The position numbers and the translations under genes are program-made. The notes below the pieces were generated by a model. That model was not told the origin of the DNA, made no database searches, and saw only the letters and a program-made list of their open reading frames with translations. Below are positions 9,192 to 20,046 of a DNA stretch of 64,000 nt, piece by piece. Every line of letters begins with the position of its first letter. Positions within the stretch are counted from its first letter, which is position 1. The DNA is from Actinomyces gerencseriae DSM 6844 (GTDB lineage Bacteria; Actinomycetota; Actinomycetes; Actinomycetales; Actinomycetaceae): NCBI RefSeq assembly GCF_000429265.1, contig NZ_KE386871.1, forward strand, positions 443,852 to 507,851, read 5' to 3'.

Positions 9192-10214
9192 ATGCCGTCC
9201 TCGCCCACCAGCCGCGATGTCGCGCGCACCGCCGGCGTCTCGCAGTCCACGGTCTCCTATGTGCTGAGCGGCAAGAGATTCGTCGCCCCGGAGACCCGGA
9301 CGCGCGTGCGCGAGGCGATGATCGAGCTCGGGTACCGCCCGCACGCGAGCGCGCGCGCCCTGAAGAGCAATCGCAGCAGGATCCTCGGACTCATCGCCCC
9401 CTACCACGAGAGCACCGATGCGCCGGGCCAGTACCGCTACATCGTCTCGCTCGCGGCCGCGTGCAGGCGCCACGGCTACGAGCTGCTGGTCATCAGCGGC
9501 GAGGAGGGCGTCGAGGGCATGCACCGGCTGACCGAGTCCGCGCTGTGCGACGGCATCCTCGTCATGGATGTCCGCGACCACGACGCCAGGGTCGACGCCG
9601 CGCGCGAATCGCGGATCCCGTCGGTGTTCATAGGCCTCAGCCACGACGCGAACGAGGTCGTCGCCACCGACACGGACTTCGAGGCCATCGGCGCCGGCTG
9701 CGCTCAGAGGCTCCACGACGCGGGGCACCGGCGAGCCCTCGTCATCAATCCGCTCTCCGAGCACATCACGCCCATGGGCTTCATACGTCGCTTCGCCCAG
9801 GCGCTCGACGAGCGCGCGTCCGCACTGGGGCTGGTGCTCGAGTCCCTGGAGGTCCCCCGCGACTTCTGCTCGATGCGCGCGGCGCTGTCCGGATACCTCT
9901 CCGACGCCGGTCCGGCGGACGCCTTCATCGCCGCGCCCGCGACCTCCATCGACGACGCGATCAACGTGCTCATGACCAACGGCCTGACCCCGGGAACCGA
10001 TATCTCCGTCATCGGGGCCGCCGGCTCCGGGGACTCGCCGCACACCAGCGTGGATTACACCCATTACGACTCGGATGTCGTCAAGGTCACCGAGACCGCC
10101 GTCGGGCTGCTCGCCGATCAGCTCGAGGGGCTGCTGCCCCTGACCGGGAGGGAGCCCGAGCGCGTCGCCCCCGTCTTCCACCCGGGGACGTCCCTGAGGA
10201 CCTCGTCGGGGTGA
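9192..10214 (+). CDS. LacI-family transcriptional regulator
   Basis: Likely repressor of the divergent ABC-GH31 operon. The 340 residues start with a helix-turn-helix ([22 protein letters not shown]) and hinge helix ([18 protein letters not shown]), followed by a periplasmic-binding-protein-like sensor domain. The C-terminal domain departs from the usual LacI ending but keeps the fold signature. ATG 9192 puts the HTH at residue 7, as is typical; longer in-frame starts add non-homologous sequence. A perfect dyad lies 69 bp upstream. The inducer is unknown; an alpha-xyloside is likely from context. Confidence 0.9.
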   Translation: MPSSPTSRDVARTAGVSQSTVSYVLSGKRFVAPETRTRVREAMIELGYRPHASARALKSNRSRILGLIAPYHESTDAPGQYRYIVSLAAACRRHGYELLVISGEEGVEGMHRLTESALCDGILVMDVRDHDARVDAARESRIPSVFIGLSHDANEVVATDTDFEAIGAGCAQRLHDAGHRRALVINPLSEHITPMGFIRRFAQALDERASALGLVLESLEVPRDFCSMRAALSGYLSDAGPADAFIAAPATSIDDAINVLMTNGLTPGTDISVIGAAGSGDSPHTSVDYTHYDSDVVKVTETAVGLLADQLEGLLPLTGREPERVAPVFHPGTSLRTSSG

Positions 10215-10291
10215 GCCCGCGCGCCGGGCAGGGCCCGACGGAAGGGGAAGCCGAGGGTGAGCCCGCGCGCCGGGATGAGCCCGCGCGCCGG
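10211..10291. repeat. Three copies of a GC-rich 16-mer
   Basis: TGAGCCCGCGCGCCGG occurs at 10212, 10258 and 10275, immediately after the lacI stop and before the convergent GH31 pseudogene. It may act in transcript termination. It shares GCGCGCGGGC (reverse complement) with the 61-bp-period repeats. Confidence 0.6.
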
Positions 10292-10303
10292 CGCGCAGCC
10301 GTC

Positions 10304-10975
10304 TCAGACGAGCCGGAGGGCGAGCGGCTCGGCCTTCCCGGCGCCCGTCGCCTCGGCGCGCAGGCCGTTCGCCTCGAAGGCCCAGGGGCCCCTCGCGCCG
10401 GTCGCGCGGGCCGCGAGCGCACCGCCGCGTCGGGTCACCCGGAAGACGACGGCGTCGTACCCGTCATGGGCGGGCACCACGACCTCGCGCTCCTCGCCGT
10501 CGACCAGGGCGAAGCAGCGCAGGGCGAGGCCATCGGCCCAGTCGGACTCCGGCCGGTCGAGGCGGGAGGAGATCGGCAGGACGCTGCCCTGGCGCGCGTA
10601 GAGCGGCAGGGTGCCGGCGTCGTGCCGCTCGCGCACCCACCGGGGCCCGGTGACGTGGGCGACGGCGCGGGGAGGGCCGGAGGCGAGGAGGCGCCCGCCG
10701 GAGCTGAACTCGGCGGTCCAGTCCTCCCCCTCGCGCAGGCCGACGGCCAGCGATCCCGCTCGCAGGGTGACGGTCCGCCCCTCGCCCCCCTCCGTCCCAA
10801 CGGCCTCGGATTCGGCCCCGCCCTCGACGACGCCGGTGAAGCCGTCGTCACCGGCGATCTCGAAGCGGGGCCGCGGTCGGGGGCGCCGCGGTGGTTGACG
10901 AGCTCGACCCTGATGACGCCGTCGGCGACGCCCCTGCGGAACGATCCCCCTCGAGGCGCCACGGCCAATGTGCAC
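10304..10975 (-). pseudogene. GH31 alpha-xylosidase (YicI-type) remnant without catalytic barrel
   Basis: Two ends of a GH31 enzyme joined together. The first part, read from about 10965, gives GVADGVIRVELVNHRGAPDR, the N-terminal beta domain of YicI-like alpha-xylosidases, followed by FEIAGDDGFTG and DWTAEFSSGGRLL. The sequence then jumps to LPLYARQGSVLPISS and the C-terminal domain. The whole (beta/alpha)8 barrel, about 450-500 residues with both catalytic Asp, is missing. A one-base deletion near 10888-10895 (GGCCCCGCTTCGAG instead of GGCCCCCGCTTCGAG) also breaks the frame between GAPDRGP and (R)FEI. A different GH31 type remains intact at 3755. Homology is judged from memory of YicI. Confidence 0.8.
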
Positions 10976-11366
10976 CAGATTATATTAACGGATCAACAAA
11001 TTCACTCGAAGACCGACCGTGCTCGACTGCGCGCGTCGACGGCATCAACGGCCAGGGCTCATGGCGCCTCGAGCCCCCGTCCGAGAGCGGGCCGCGAAGG
11101 CGCGCTTCCCACCCGACGCCGCATCATCAGCTTTTGTTCACTACCGGCATTTTAGTAGTATCGTCGCATGCCCCGGATGCGAGCCGCCCGTCGGCGGGGC
11201 CGTCGGGTCGTCCGGCCGGGGGCGAGGGGCCGGGATCGCGGAGCGCGCGGAATGCACATCCGTCCACCGGCCCGGTTGTTCGCTCAGCAGGGGCCGGGGC
11301 AGGATTCCCTTGAGACCGATCGACGGGTACACCCGTCGCAGACACCCACGCACGAAGGAGCCCGCC
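10976..11366. other. Non-coding region between GH31 remnant and transketolase
   Basis: It contains two XylR-like half-sites: ATCAACAAA at 10992-11000 (reads TTTGTTGAT toward the pseudogene) and TTTTGTTCA at 11132-11140 upstream of tkt. Both lie in AT-rich islands that may be promoters. The dyad CGCAT-GCCCCGG-ATGCG lies near 11166. No gene is seen. Confidence 0.5.
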
Positions 11367-13475
<2,109 letters not shown>

Positions 13476-13581
13476 CCGCCCCCCCCCGGGAGGGCGGCGC
13501 CGTCCGGGGGCCCTCGCGTCCACTGCGGCGCCGCGGGGCCCCGACGCCGCCCCGGCCAGGGCCTCCACCACCCGCCCCGGC

Positions 13582-13618
13582 CCCGTTCTCCTCCGACCAC
13601 CGGCCGGAGGAGAACGGG
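13582..13618. terminator. Bidirectional terminator hairpin
   Basis: A perfect 14-bp stem, CCCGTTCTCCTCCG at 13582-13595 and CGGAGGAGAACGGG at 13605-13618, with a 9-nt loop, between the convergent transketolase and siderophore ATPase genes. There is no T-run, as is common in high-GC actinobacteria. Confidence 0.75.
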
Positions 13619-13638
13619 CCCGCCTCACAGAAGCCCGT

Positions 13639-14391
13639 TCAGAAGCACGCGATCAGGCCCCTGGGGCCCTCGATGACCTCGATGTCGGCATCGAAGATGG
13701 AGCTGAGGACCTCGTCGCGCATGATCTCCGCGGGGGTGCCGAACTCGATGACCCGGCCGTCCTTGACCGCGCAGATCCGATCGGCGTAGCGCGCCGCGAT
13801 ATTGATGTCGTGCAGAACGACGATGACCGTGCGCCCGAACTCGCGGGCGGCCCGCTCGACGTGGTTCATCATCTCCACCGAGTGGGCGATGTCCAGGTTG
13901 TTGAGGGGCTCGTCGAGCAGGACGTACTCCGTCTCCTGACACAGGACCATGGCCACGTAGGCGCGCTGGCGCTGGCCTCCCGAGAGCTCGTCCAGGTGGC
14001 GCCCCTCCAGCTCCGAGAGGCCGAGGAAGTCCACGTAGCGGGAGATGATCGTCTCGTCGTCGGCGGTCAGCCGCCCCCGCGAGTACGGGAAGCGGCCGAA
14101 GCCGATGAGCTGGCGCACGGTGAGACGGGTGATGAAGTGGTTCTCCTGGCGCAGGATCGACAGCACCTTGGCCAGGTCCGCGGACCTGGCCCGGGCGACG
14201 TCCATCCCCGCCACGCGGATCGCGCCCTCATCGATGCCGAGCAGTCGGCCGATCATCATGAGGAGCGTGGACTTGCCCGCTCCATTCGGGCCGATGAGAG
14301 CGATCACCCCGCCGGCGGGGATATCCAGCTCGACGGGACCGATGGAGACCTCCGGGCTGTAGATCTTGGTGACCCGGCGCAGCTCGATCAC
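13639..14391 (-). CDS. Siderophore ABC importer, ATPase
   Basis: Cytoplasmic ATPase driving uptake of an iron chelate through the two FecCD permeases encoded upstream. The 250 residues contain Walker A GPNGAGKST, the Q-loop segment LRQENHF, signature LSGGQRQRAYVAM, Walker B YVLLDEPLNNLD and the switch His in VLHDIN. The RFPYSRGRLT stretch and overall sequence resemble YclP/CeuD-type catecholate-siderophore ATPases. The GTG start overlaps the stop of the upstream permease (GTGA). Last gene of an iron-regulated operon. Confidence 0.92.
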   Translation of the reverse strand: MIELRRVTKIYSPEVSIGPVELDIPAGGVIALIGPNGAGKSTLLMMIGRLLGIDEGAIRVAGMDVARARSADLAKVLSILRQENHFITRLTVRQLIGFGRFPYSRGRLTADDETIISRYVDFLGLSELEGRHLDELSGGQRQRAYVAMVLCQETEYVLLDEPLNNLDIAHSVEMMNHVERAAREFGRTVIVVLHDINIAARYADRICAVKDGRVIEFGTPAEIMRDEVLSSIFDADIEVIEGPRGLIACF

Positions 14392-15404
14392 AGCCGCCCC
14401 TTTCTGAGAATGACGACGAGGAACGCGCCGCCTCCGACCAGCTCGATGATGATCGAGACGACGCCCTGGGCGTGGAAGACGTTGTTCATGAGGACGTAAG
14501 CCCCGGTCAGCACGAGCAGACCGACGCTGATCGCCATGGGCAGGATGTATCGGTGGTCGTAGGTGCCGCACAGCTGGTAGGTCAGCATCGCCACCAGGAA
14601 CCCGAGGAAGGTCATGGGCCCCACCAGCGCGGTCGACGTCGCCATGAGCACCGAGACCAGCACCAGCACCGCGACCGAGGTCCGCGTGTGGCTCAGCCCC
14701 AGGCTCGTCGTCGTCTGCCTGCCCAGGGACAGGACGTTGAGCCTGCGCGACAGGATGAGCAGTCCGACGGAGGCGATGAGCACCAGCGGCAGCGCCACCG
14801 GGTAGTACGCGGGGTCCGCATTGCTCACCGAGCCGAACAGGCGGGCGGTGAGGACGTCGAACTCGCTGGGGGTCAGCAGGCGCTGCATGAAGGTCGAGAC
14901 GCTTCCCAGTCCCGCGCCGATGACGATCCCGATGAGCAGCATGGCGTGCATGCTGCCCGCCCGTCCCGTCAGCAGCCAGGAGTACAGCAGCAGCGACAGC
15001 CCGATCATGAGCACCAGCTGGAGGACGAACATGCTCAGGGTGCGGGCGGCGTCGAGCCCGGCGACGCCGAGGAGGAAGACGGTGGAGGTGTGGATGGCCC
15101 GGTACAGGGACTCGAAGCCCATGATCGACGGCGTGATGATGCGGTTGCCGGTCACCGTCTGGAAGGCGACCGTGGCCATGGCCTGGCACACCGCCACGAC
15201 CGCCATGGCGATGACGCTGGACGAGCGGTATCGGACGATGAGCCAGAAGCCGCGCGTGCCCAGCGGGAGCGGGTTCCCCCAGGAGACCAGTCCGGCGACG
15301 AGAAGGAGGGCCAGGGCCGTCAGGCTCAGGTAGAGGATCCACCACCGGCGTCGGGCGCGGGAGGTGGGGAAGGCGCCGGAGCGGCGCACGGTCGGCGCGC
15401 TCAT
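14388..15404 (-). CDS. FecCD-family siderophore permease (second)
   Basis: Inner-membrane subunit of the iron-chelate importer. The 338 residues have about nine to ten hydrophobic segments. GNRIITPSIMGFESLYRAIHT marks the YclO/CeuC branch, and GPMTFLGFLVAMLTYQL is the ATPase-contact region. It overlaps the upstream permease by 4 bp (ATG 15404 with TGA 15401-15403) and the ATPase by 4 bp. It probably forms a heterodimer with the product of 15401-16402. Confidence 0.92.
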   Translation of the reverse strand: MSAPTVRRSGAFPTSRARRRWWILYLSLTALALLLVAGLVSWGNPLPLGTRGFWLIVRYRSSSVIAMAVVAVCQAMATVAFQTVTGNRIITPSIMGFESLYRAIHTSTVFLLGVAGLDAARTLSMFVLQLVLMIGLSLLLYSWLLTGRAGSMHAMLLIGIVIGAGLGSVSTFMQRLLTPSEFDVLTARLFGSVSNADPAYYPVALPLVLIASVGLLILSRRLNVLSLGRQTTTSLGLSHTRTSVAVLVLVSVLMATSTALVGPMTFLGFLVAMLTYQLCGTYDHRYILPMAISVGLLVLTGAYVLMNNVFHAQGVVSIIIELVGGGAFLVVILRKGRL

Positions 15405-16402
15405 GACGACCTCCTGAGCCGGCGGATGATGAGGGCGACGAACACGACCGCGCCGACGATGCCGAGCACGACCGAGACGGGGACCTCGAAGGGGGAGATG
15501 ATCGTGCGGGCGAGCAGGTCGCAGGCGGTCACCAGGCCGATCCCCACCAGGCAGACCCACGGCAGGTTGGAGCGCAGGTCGTCCCCGCGCCGCATGGAGA
15601 CCAGGTTGGGGACGACGAGACCGAGGAACGGCAGCGACCCGACGACGACGGTGACGATGCCGGTGGCCAGGGCCACCAGCCCCGTCCCGATCAGGACGGT
15701 GCGCCGGTAGTCAACTCCGATGCTGGTGGCGACGTCCTGGCCCAGGCCCGCCGCCGTGAGGCGGTCGGCGTAGTGGAAGACGGCCGCCACCACGCCCAGC
15801 ACGAGCCACAGGACCTCGTACTGGCCCCGGTAGACCGAGGTGAAGCTGCCCTGGAACCACACTCCCAGCGACTGGAGCATGTCGGTCTCAAGGGCGAAGA
15901 AGGTCGATACGGCGCTGACCACGGAGCCGAGCATGATGCCGACGATGGGTACCAGCAGGGAGGAGCGCAGCGAGACTCGCCGCAGGAACAGGAAGAACAC
16001 CATGGTCCCGGCGAAGGCCATGACGACGGCGCCGACCATGCGCATGAGCACGCTGGCCCGCGGGGCGACGGCCATGACCAGGAGCAGTCCCAGCCCCGCC
16101 CACTCGGTGGTCCCGGTGGTGGTGGGCTCCACGAAGCGGTTCTGCGTGATGAGCTGCATGACGAGACCGGACATGGACATGGCGGCGCCCGCCAGGACCA
16201 GGGCGATGGTGCGCGGCACGCGGACGTTGAGGAACATCTCGGCGCCGTCGCCGTGGGAGAGGATCGAGTACTCGCCGGTGAACAGGCTCACGACGAGCAG
16301 GAGCGCGACGACCGCCGCCCCCGCCAGCAGTCCGACGGTGAGCAGCGGACCGCGGGTGCGGTTCGCGGGCGCCTCGGGGCGCCGGTTCGGGATCGAGGGC
16401 AT
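15401..16402 (-). CDS. FecCD-family siderophore permease (first)
   Basis: Inner-membrane partner of the permease at 14388. The 333 residues have an N-terminal Arg/Pro-rich tail, about nine transmembrane segments, the family segments VRVPRTIALVLAGAAMSMSG and LIGTGLVALATGIVTVVVG, and the ATPase-docking stretch LPFLGLVVPNLVSMRRGDD. It resembles YclN/CeuB. It lies 62 bp downstream of the binding-protein gene and is coupled to the next permease. Confidence 0.92.
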   Translation of the reverse strand: MPSIPNRRPEAPANRTRGPLLTVGLLAGAAVVALLLVVSLFTGEYSILSHGDGAEMFLNVRVPRTIALVLAGAAMSMSGLVMQLITQNRFVEPTTTGTTEWAGLGLLLVMAVAPRASVLMRMVGAVVMAFAGTMVFFLFLRRVSLRSSLLVPIVGIMLGSVVSAVSTFFALETDMLQSLGVWFQGSFTSVYRGQYEVLWLVLGVVAAVFHYADRLTAAGLGQDVATSIGVDYRRTVLIGTGLVALATGIVTVVVGSLPFLGLVVPNLVSMRRGDDLRSNLPWVCLVGIGLVTACDLLARTIISPFEVPVSVVLGIVGAVVFVALIIRRLRRSS

Positions 16403-16464
16403 GAGGGCTGCCCCGTCCGCGCGGGCCTCGGCGGGCCGCGCGGACGGGCGGCTGGACGAACGGG

Positions 16465-17469
16465 TCAGTTCCCGACCTTGGCGGCCTCGAAGGCGTCGGC
16501 CATCGAGTTGAGGATCTCGGTGTAGGTGATGATCGACTCGTTGGTGTAGGTGTCCTTGGGGGCGTAGACGGTCTGGCCCTTGGCCACCGCGGTGACGTTC
16601 TGAAGGGCGCTGTTGCCGGCGATGACGTCCTGAGCGGGGGTGTAGCCCTCCTTGTCCGCGGAGATCGCGCCGTCGCGGTCGAGCACCAGGAGCCAGTCGG
16701 GGTTGGCCTCGGCGAGGGCCTCCACGGAGATGTCGTCCCCCTTGTGGTTCGAGCTCGCCTCCTCATCGTCGACCGGCGCAGGCTTGAGCCCGACCAGGTC
16801 GTAGAGCGGCCCCCAGGTGCGCCCGACCGTCGGGGCGACGTAGCCGATCTCGCCCCCGGAGACGTTGAGGGCCATGACCGTCGAGCTTCCGTCGTAGGCC
16901 GCCTTGGCCCGCTCCAGGGCGTTGTTGAAGTCGGTGACGAGCTGCTCGGCCTCGGTCTCCTTGCCGAAGACCTGCCCCAGGGCGGTGACCTGGCGGGCGA
17001 GCTCGGAGTCGAGGGGCTGCCCCTCGCGCGGCTCCAGGTCGAGCAGCGGCACGTCGGGGTTCAGCTCGGCCATCTGGTCGTCGTACTGGGAGAAGCGCTG
17101 GCCGGAGATGATGAGGTCGGGCTGGGCCCCGGTGAGGGCGACGAGGTCGGGATCGCGGTGGTTGCCCATGTCGGCCACGTCGTCGCCGTTGTAGGCGGTC
17201 ACGGTCGACGGGATGAGTCCCTTGGGGGCGGCGACGAGCGGCACGTCCCACTGCTCCAGGACCTCGAAGGTGCGGTTGTCGGCGGAGGCCGCGCGCTGGA
17301 CGGGCAGGGCGACATCGACGCTGCCGCGGTTGTCCTCGATGGTGACCGACGAGGTGTGCGACTCGGCGCCCGTGGACGTCGAGTCGCCGCCGGTGGTGCT
17401 GCCGCAGCCGCCCAGGGCGAGCCCGGCGGCGGCGATGAGGGCGAAGGCGGCGGGGATCTTGCGGGACAT
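16465..17469 (-). CDS. Siderophore-binding lipoprotein
   Basis: Captures an iron-siderophore outside the cell and delivers it to the FecCD permeases. The 334-residue precursor begins MSRKIPAAFALIAAAGLALGGCG with a lipobox GGC at Cys23. The mature part follows the YclQ/CeuA/FatB class: GLIPSTVTAYN, MGNHRDPDLVALTGAQPDLI, ALNVSGGEIGYVAPTVGRTWGPLYDLVG, ANPDWLLVLDRD. ATG 17469 follows AAGGAAGAC. A DtxR-type box about 116 bp upstream indicates iron repression. The ligand may be a catecholate siderophore by family; this is not proven. Confidence 0.92.
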   Translation of the reverse strand: MSRKIPAAFALIAAAGLALGGCGSTTGGDSTSTGAESHTSSVTIEDNRGSVDVALPVQRAASADNRTFEVLEQWDVPLVAAPKGLIPSTVTAYNGDDVADMGNHRDPDLVALTGAQPDLIISGQRFSQYDDQMAELNPDVPLLDLEPREGQPLDSELARQVTALGQVFGKETEAEQLVTDFNNALERAKAAYDGSSTVMALNVSGGEIGYVAPTVGRTWGPLYDLVGLKPAPVDDEEASSNHKGDDISVEALAEANPDWLLVLDRDGAISADKEGYTPAQDVIAGNSALQNVTAVAKGQTVYAPKDTYTNESIITYTEILNSMADAFEAAKVGN

Positions 17470-17584
17470 GTCTTCCTTCGGTGGTGTTGGGCGCGATTCC
17501 GGCCGGGAACGGCGGGCAGTCGCGCGGAGCACTGGGCGAGCGGAGCGCCGGGAGCACCGCGCGAGCGGAGCAGCGGACGCATTA

Positions 17585-17603
17585 TTAGGTCAGGCTCGCC
17601 TCG
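17585..17603. promoter_or_regulatory. DtxR/IdeR iron box
   Basis: TTAGGTCAGGCTCGCCTCG matches the DtxR/IdeR consensus TTAGGTTAGGCTAACCTAA at 14 of 19 positions, keeping the first half-site almost intact. It lies upstream of the siderophore importer operon, where Fe-loaded IdeR would repress. Confidence 0.75.
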
Positions 17604-17798
17604 GTAAAAAGTAATGGCAGACCGATCTCAGGGGCAACAGCGTCAGGCAATGCATCCACGTGGCAGTCGCCACTGCGCGATGACCCCCGTCTCGTCGTCG
17701 GGACCGGACGGAGTCGGCGACCAGACGGGGAAGAAGAGGGCGGAAGCCGGGGGGGGGAGGGGACGAGGAGCGGAGGCGGGAGCCAGGGCGCGGGGTTC

Positions 17799-17972
17799 TC
17801 AGAGGGCCGCCACGGCGGCGGCCTGGACGGGCAGGACCCGTGCGAAGACCTCGAGGGCGCGGGCGCACTCCTCGATCTGCTCGGGCGCGGAGGTGATCGT
17901 GATGCCCCGCGCATCGCGGAACACGATGTCGGCCAGGTACTCCTCCAGCGCCGCGCCGTCCGTCCGCAGCAT
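17799..17972 (-). CDS. Hypothetical 57-residue protein or gene remnant
   Basis: A short frame with protein-like composition (MLRTDGAALEEYLADIVFRD, then ARGITITSAPEQIEECARAL) among surrounding frames that are only Arg/Pro-rich. It resembles the C-terminal part of DUF5753-type regulator domains, but weakly. No good ribosome binding site precedes the ATG at 17972. An upstream frame (VVNERAHGGPEETRGMEL, around 18000-18050) could have been joined to it before a frameshift, so a broken gene is as likely as a small one. Confidence 0.4.
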   Translation of the reverse strand: MLRTDGAALEEYLADIVFRDARGITITSAPEQIEECARALEVFARVLPVQAAAVAAL

Positions 17973-18163
17973 GCGGGCGGACGGCGCAGCTCCATGCCGC
18001 GCGTCTCCTCCGGACCCCCGTGTGCACGTTCGTTCACCACGGCCGATGCCATGCCGCGGCGAAGACGGCAGGGTGGGCAGCGTCCGCAGGATCCGCCCGT
18101 TCCGGGGCGAGCCCCACGACCGGCGGAAACCGGTGAGGAATCAGCGAAAGATAGGAGAGCATC

Positions 18164-18925
18164 GTGTCCGAGTCGTCCAAGTCGTCCAAGCCGTCCAAGA
18201 GGATCGTTCTGTCCGAGCTCGACGCCGAGGTGCGCGAGGCGGTGGCCGCGACCCGCGAGAGGGTGGCACTGCTGCACGCCGAGCTGCCCCGCTGGGGACT
18301 GGTGGTGTGGACCGCCGGCAATGTCTCGGAGCGGGTCACCTTCACCCGCGGCGGCGAGACCGTCACGACCGATCTGTTCGTCATCAAGCCCTCGGGCGTC
18401 TCCTACGACGAGCTGACCGCCGGCACCATGGTCGTGTGCACCCTCGAGGGGACCAAGATCGACGACGGCACGCCGGAGTCCCTCTCGCCGTCGTCGGACA
18501 CCGCCGCCCACGCCTACGTCTACCGGCACATGGAGCGGGTCGGCGGCGTGGTCCACACCCATTCCACCTACGCCACCGCCTGGGCCGCGCGCCGCGAGCC
18601 CATCCCCTGCGCCCTGACCATGATGGGCGACGAGTTCGGCGGCCCCATCCCCGTGGGCCCCTTCGCCCTCATCGGCGACGACTCCATCGGGCGCGGCATC
18701 GTCGAGACCCTGGCGGACTCGAAGTCGCCGGCCGTGCTCATGGCCAACCACGGCCCCTTCACCATCGGGAAGGACGCGCGCGCCGCCGTCAAGGCCGCCG
18801 CCATGTGCGAGGAGGTCGCCCGCACCGTCCACATCGCCCATGCCGGCGGCGAGATCACGCTCATCGACCAGGATCTGATCGACCGGCTCAACGAGCGCTA
18901 CCAGAACGTCTACGGGCAGCACTGA
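18164..18925 (+). CDS. araD: L-ribulose-5-phosphate 4-epimerase
   Basis: Interconverts L-ribulose-5-phosphate and D-xylulose-5-phosphate using a Zn-bound retro-aldol mechanism. The 253 residues carry the AraD markers: TAGNVSERV, KPSGVSYDEL, SPSSDTAAH, the zinc pair HTHSTYATAWA, and ANHGPFTIGK. The start is GTG 18164 preceded by AGGAGAG. The first 12 residues are Ser/Lys repeats. No araA or araB is adjacent. The enzyme could serve the ula-like operon at 30.6-35.7 kb, which lacks its own 4-epimerase. The stop codon sits inside a 9-bp tandem repeat. Confidence 0.9.
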   Translation: MSESSKSSKPSKRIVLSELDAEVREAVAATRERVALLHAELPRWGLVVWTAGNVSERVTFTRGGETVTTDLFVIKPSGVSYDELTAGTMVVCTLEGTKIDDGTPESLSPSSDTAAHAYVYRHMERVGGVVHTHSTYATAWAARREPIPCALTMMGDEFGGPIPVGPFALIGDDSIGRGIVETLADSKSPAVLMANHGPFTIGKDARAAVKAAAMCEEVARTVHIAHAGGEITLIDQDLIDRLNERYQNVYGQH

Positions 18926-18960
18926 CAGCACTGACAGCACCGACAGCACCGACAGCACCG
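18917..18960. repeat. 9-bp tandem repeat at the araD stop
   Basis: Five consecutive YGACAGCAC-type units (first partial: CAGCAC at 18917), then CGAGCGG. The araD TGA stop lies inside the second unit. Unit loss or gain could alter the spacing between araD and the adjacent 22-bp array. Confidence 0.8.
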
Positions 18961-18972
18961 AGCGGCCCCGCC

Positions 18973-19042
18973 GAGATCGGTCCAGTTCCGCACCGAGATC
19001 GGTTCAGTTCCGGCCCGAGATCGGTTCGGAGCGGAACCGGTG
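18973..19042. repeat. 22-bp tandem repeat array B (3 units)
   Basis: GAGATCGG starts at 18973, 18995 and 19017, 22 bp apart, in the same orientation as array A, directly downstream of araD. It ends in GCGGAACCGG, close to the end of array A (TCGGAACCGG). Confidence 0.85.
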
Positions 19043-19285
19043 AGCCGACTGACCGCAGGCCCGGCCCCGTCCGTCCTCCGCCCTCGCAGCCGCCGCCCCT
19101 CGGCTTCCGGTCTCGCAGGCGAAGGGCTCGATGTCGGCCTCGCGGGTTCCATCGGCCGTGCCGCGCCGCCGGGAATGGTGGCGAAGGACGACGTCGGCCT
19201 CCACGGGTCACGGCCCCGAGGACGTCCGGCCGCCGCCATGCTGCGGATCGCCGCAGCCCCTATCGGCAACGGCGGTTCGTCACGT
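19043..19285. other. Non-coding, repeat-flanked stretch
   Basis: GC-rich sequence without a credible gene. Translations on either strand are low-complexity and no ribosome binding site leads them. Confidence 0.45.
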
Positions 19286-19348
19286 GAACGGAGGCTTCTC
19301 CCGGACGGCTGAGGGTGAGCATCGGTCGTCCGGGAGAAGCCTCCGTTC
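19286..19348. repeat. Long perfect hairpin (22-bp stem)
   Basis: 19286-19307 (GAACGGAGGCTTCTCCCGGA plus CG) is the exact reverse complement of 19327-19348, with a 19-nt loop. No T-tract follows. It could be a terminator, a structured small RNA or a miniature inverted element. Confidence 0.8.
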
Positions 19349-19634
19349 GAGTTGCAAAGGTACGTTCGCGCGCTGAGTCCTCGGGCGGACGGCAGCTCAG
19401 GGCTCGACCACCGCACGACCCCGCGACGGCGCGGCGGGTCCCACGACCCCGGACGCCGCGGCTCTGCGTGACCGCGGACCGCACGAGCCGCGGTCACCTT
19501 GCACGGGAAGCTCCCCTACTGCGCGATGACATCCATCCGGGGCATCGTCCGCCACCGGACCTGAGCAGCACCGGCCCCGACGTGGGCGAGGACGAGATAT
19601 CTCACCCTCTACGCGCCGGAGCCGGGCCACTCGA
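19349..19634. other. Non-coding with one small hairpin
   Basis: It contains a perfect 9-bp stem, TGACCGCGG at 19469-19477 with CCGCGGTCA at 19488-19496 (10-nt loop). No gene is seen. Confidence 0.5.
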
Positions 19635-19744
19635 CCGATCTCGGCGCGGAACTCGACCGATCTCGGCGCGGAACTCGACCGATCTCGGCGCGGAACTCGA
19701 CCGATCTCGAGCCGGAACTGAACCGATCTCGGCGCGGGCCCGGC
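19635..19744. repeat. 22-bp tandem repeat array C (5 units, inverted)
   Basis: CCGATCTC starts at 19635, 19657, 19679, 19701 and 19723, all 22 bp apart, with unit CCGATCTCGGCGCGGAACTC plus two bases. This is the reverse-complement orientation of arrays A and B. It is the longest copy, upstream of the PTS operon. Confidence 0.9.
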
Positions 19745-19818
19745 CGACCCGCGCCGGCGCGGAGTGCGGGCGCCGACGACGCCGGCGCCCCAGGACGCCC
19801 CAGCCCCCTCCGCCCCGA

Positions 19819-19834
19819 CACATATGTACATGTG
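19819..19834. promoter_or_regulatory. Putative SorC-regulator operator 1 of PTS operon
   Basis: CACATATGTACATGTG, an inverted repeat (CACAT/ATGTG) in an AT-rich island upstream of the PTS IIA gene. It recurs 94 bp downstream. The SorC regulator encoded at the end of the operon is the likely binder (inference). Confidence 0.6.
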
Positions 19835-19912
19835 CACCGGGTCAGGTCTCGACGATCTCAGGCATTTCCCCGGTTAACACAGGTTGTCCAGAGGAGACTC
19901 CTCCGAGACGGG

Positions 19913-19926
19913 CACATATGTACATG
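19913..19926. promoter_or_regulatory. Putative SorC-regulator operator 2 of PTS operon
   Basis: CACATATGTACATG, an exact copy of the first 14 bases of the site at 19819, about 120 bp upstream of the first PTS start codon. Two spaced sites suit a tetrameric SorC regulator. Confidence 0.6.
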
Positions 19927-20046
19927 GAGGGTCTATCGTCTCGCCTTCCTCCCGCCTATGGTCGAGGCCGTGCTCGAGGAGGAGCCCCGGCCGGAGCGAG
20001 GCGCACTGCGGCGCACCGATCCCCCGGCACGATCGAGGAGGGAACC

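Noticed and set aside
19635..19744. CRISPR array for the 22-bp repeats
   Set aside because: Units are contiguous with only 2-4 variable bases, so there is no spacer; no cas genes are present.
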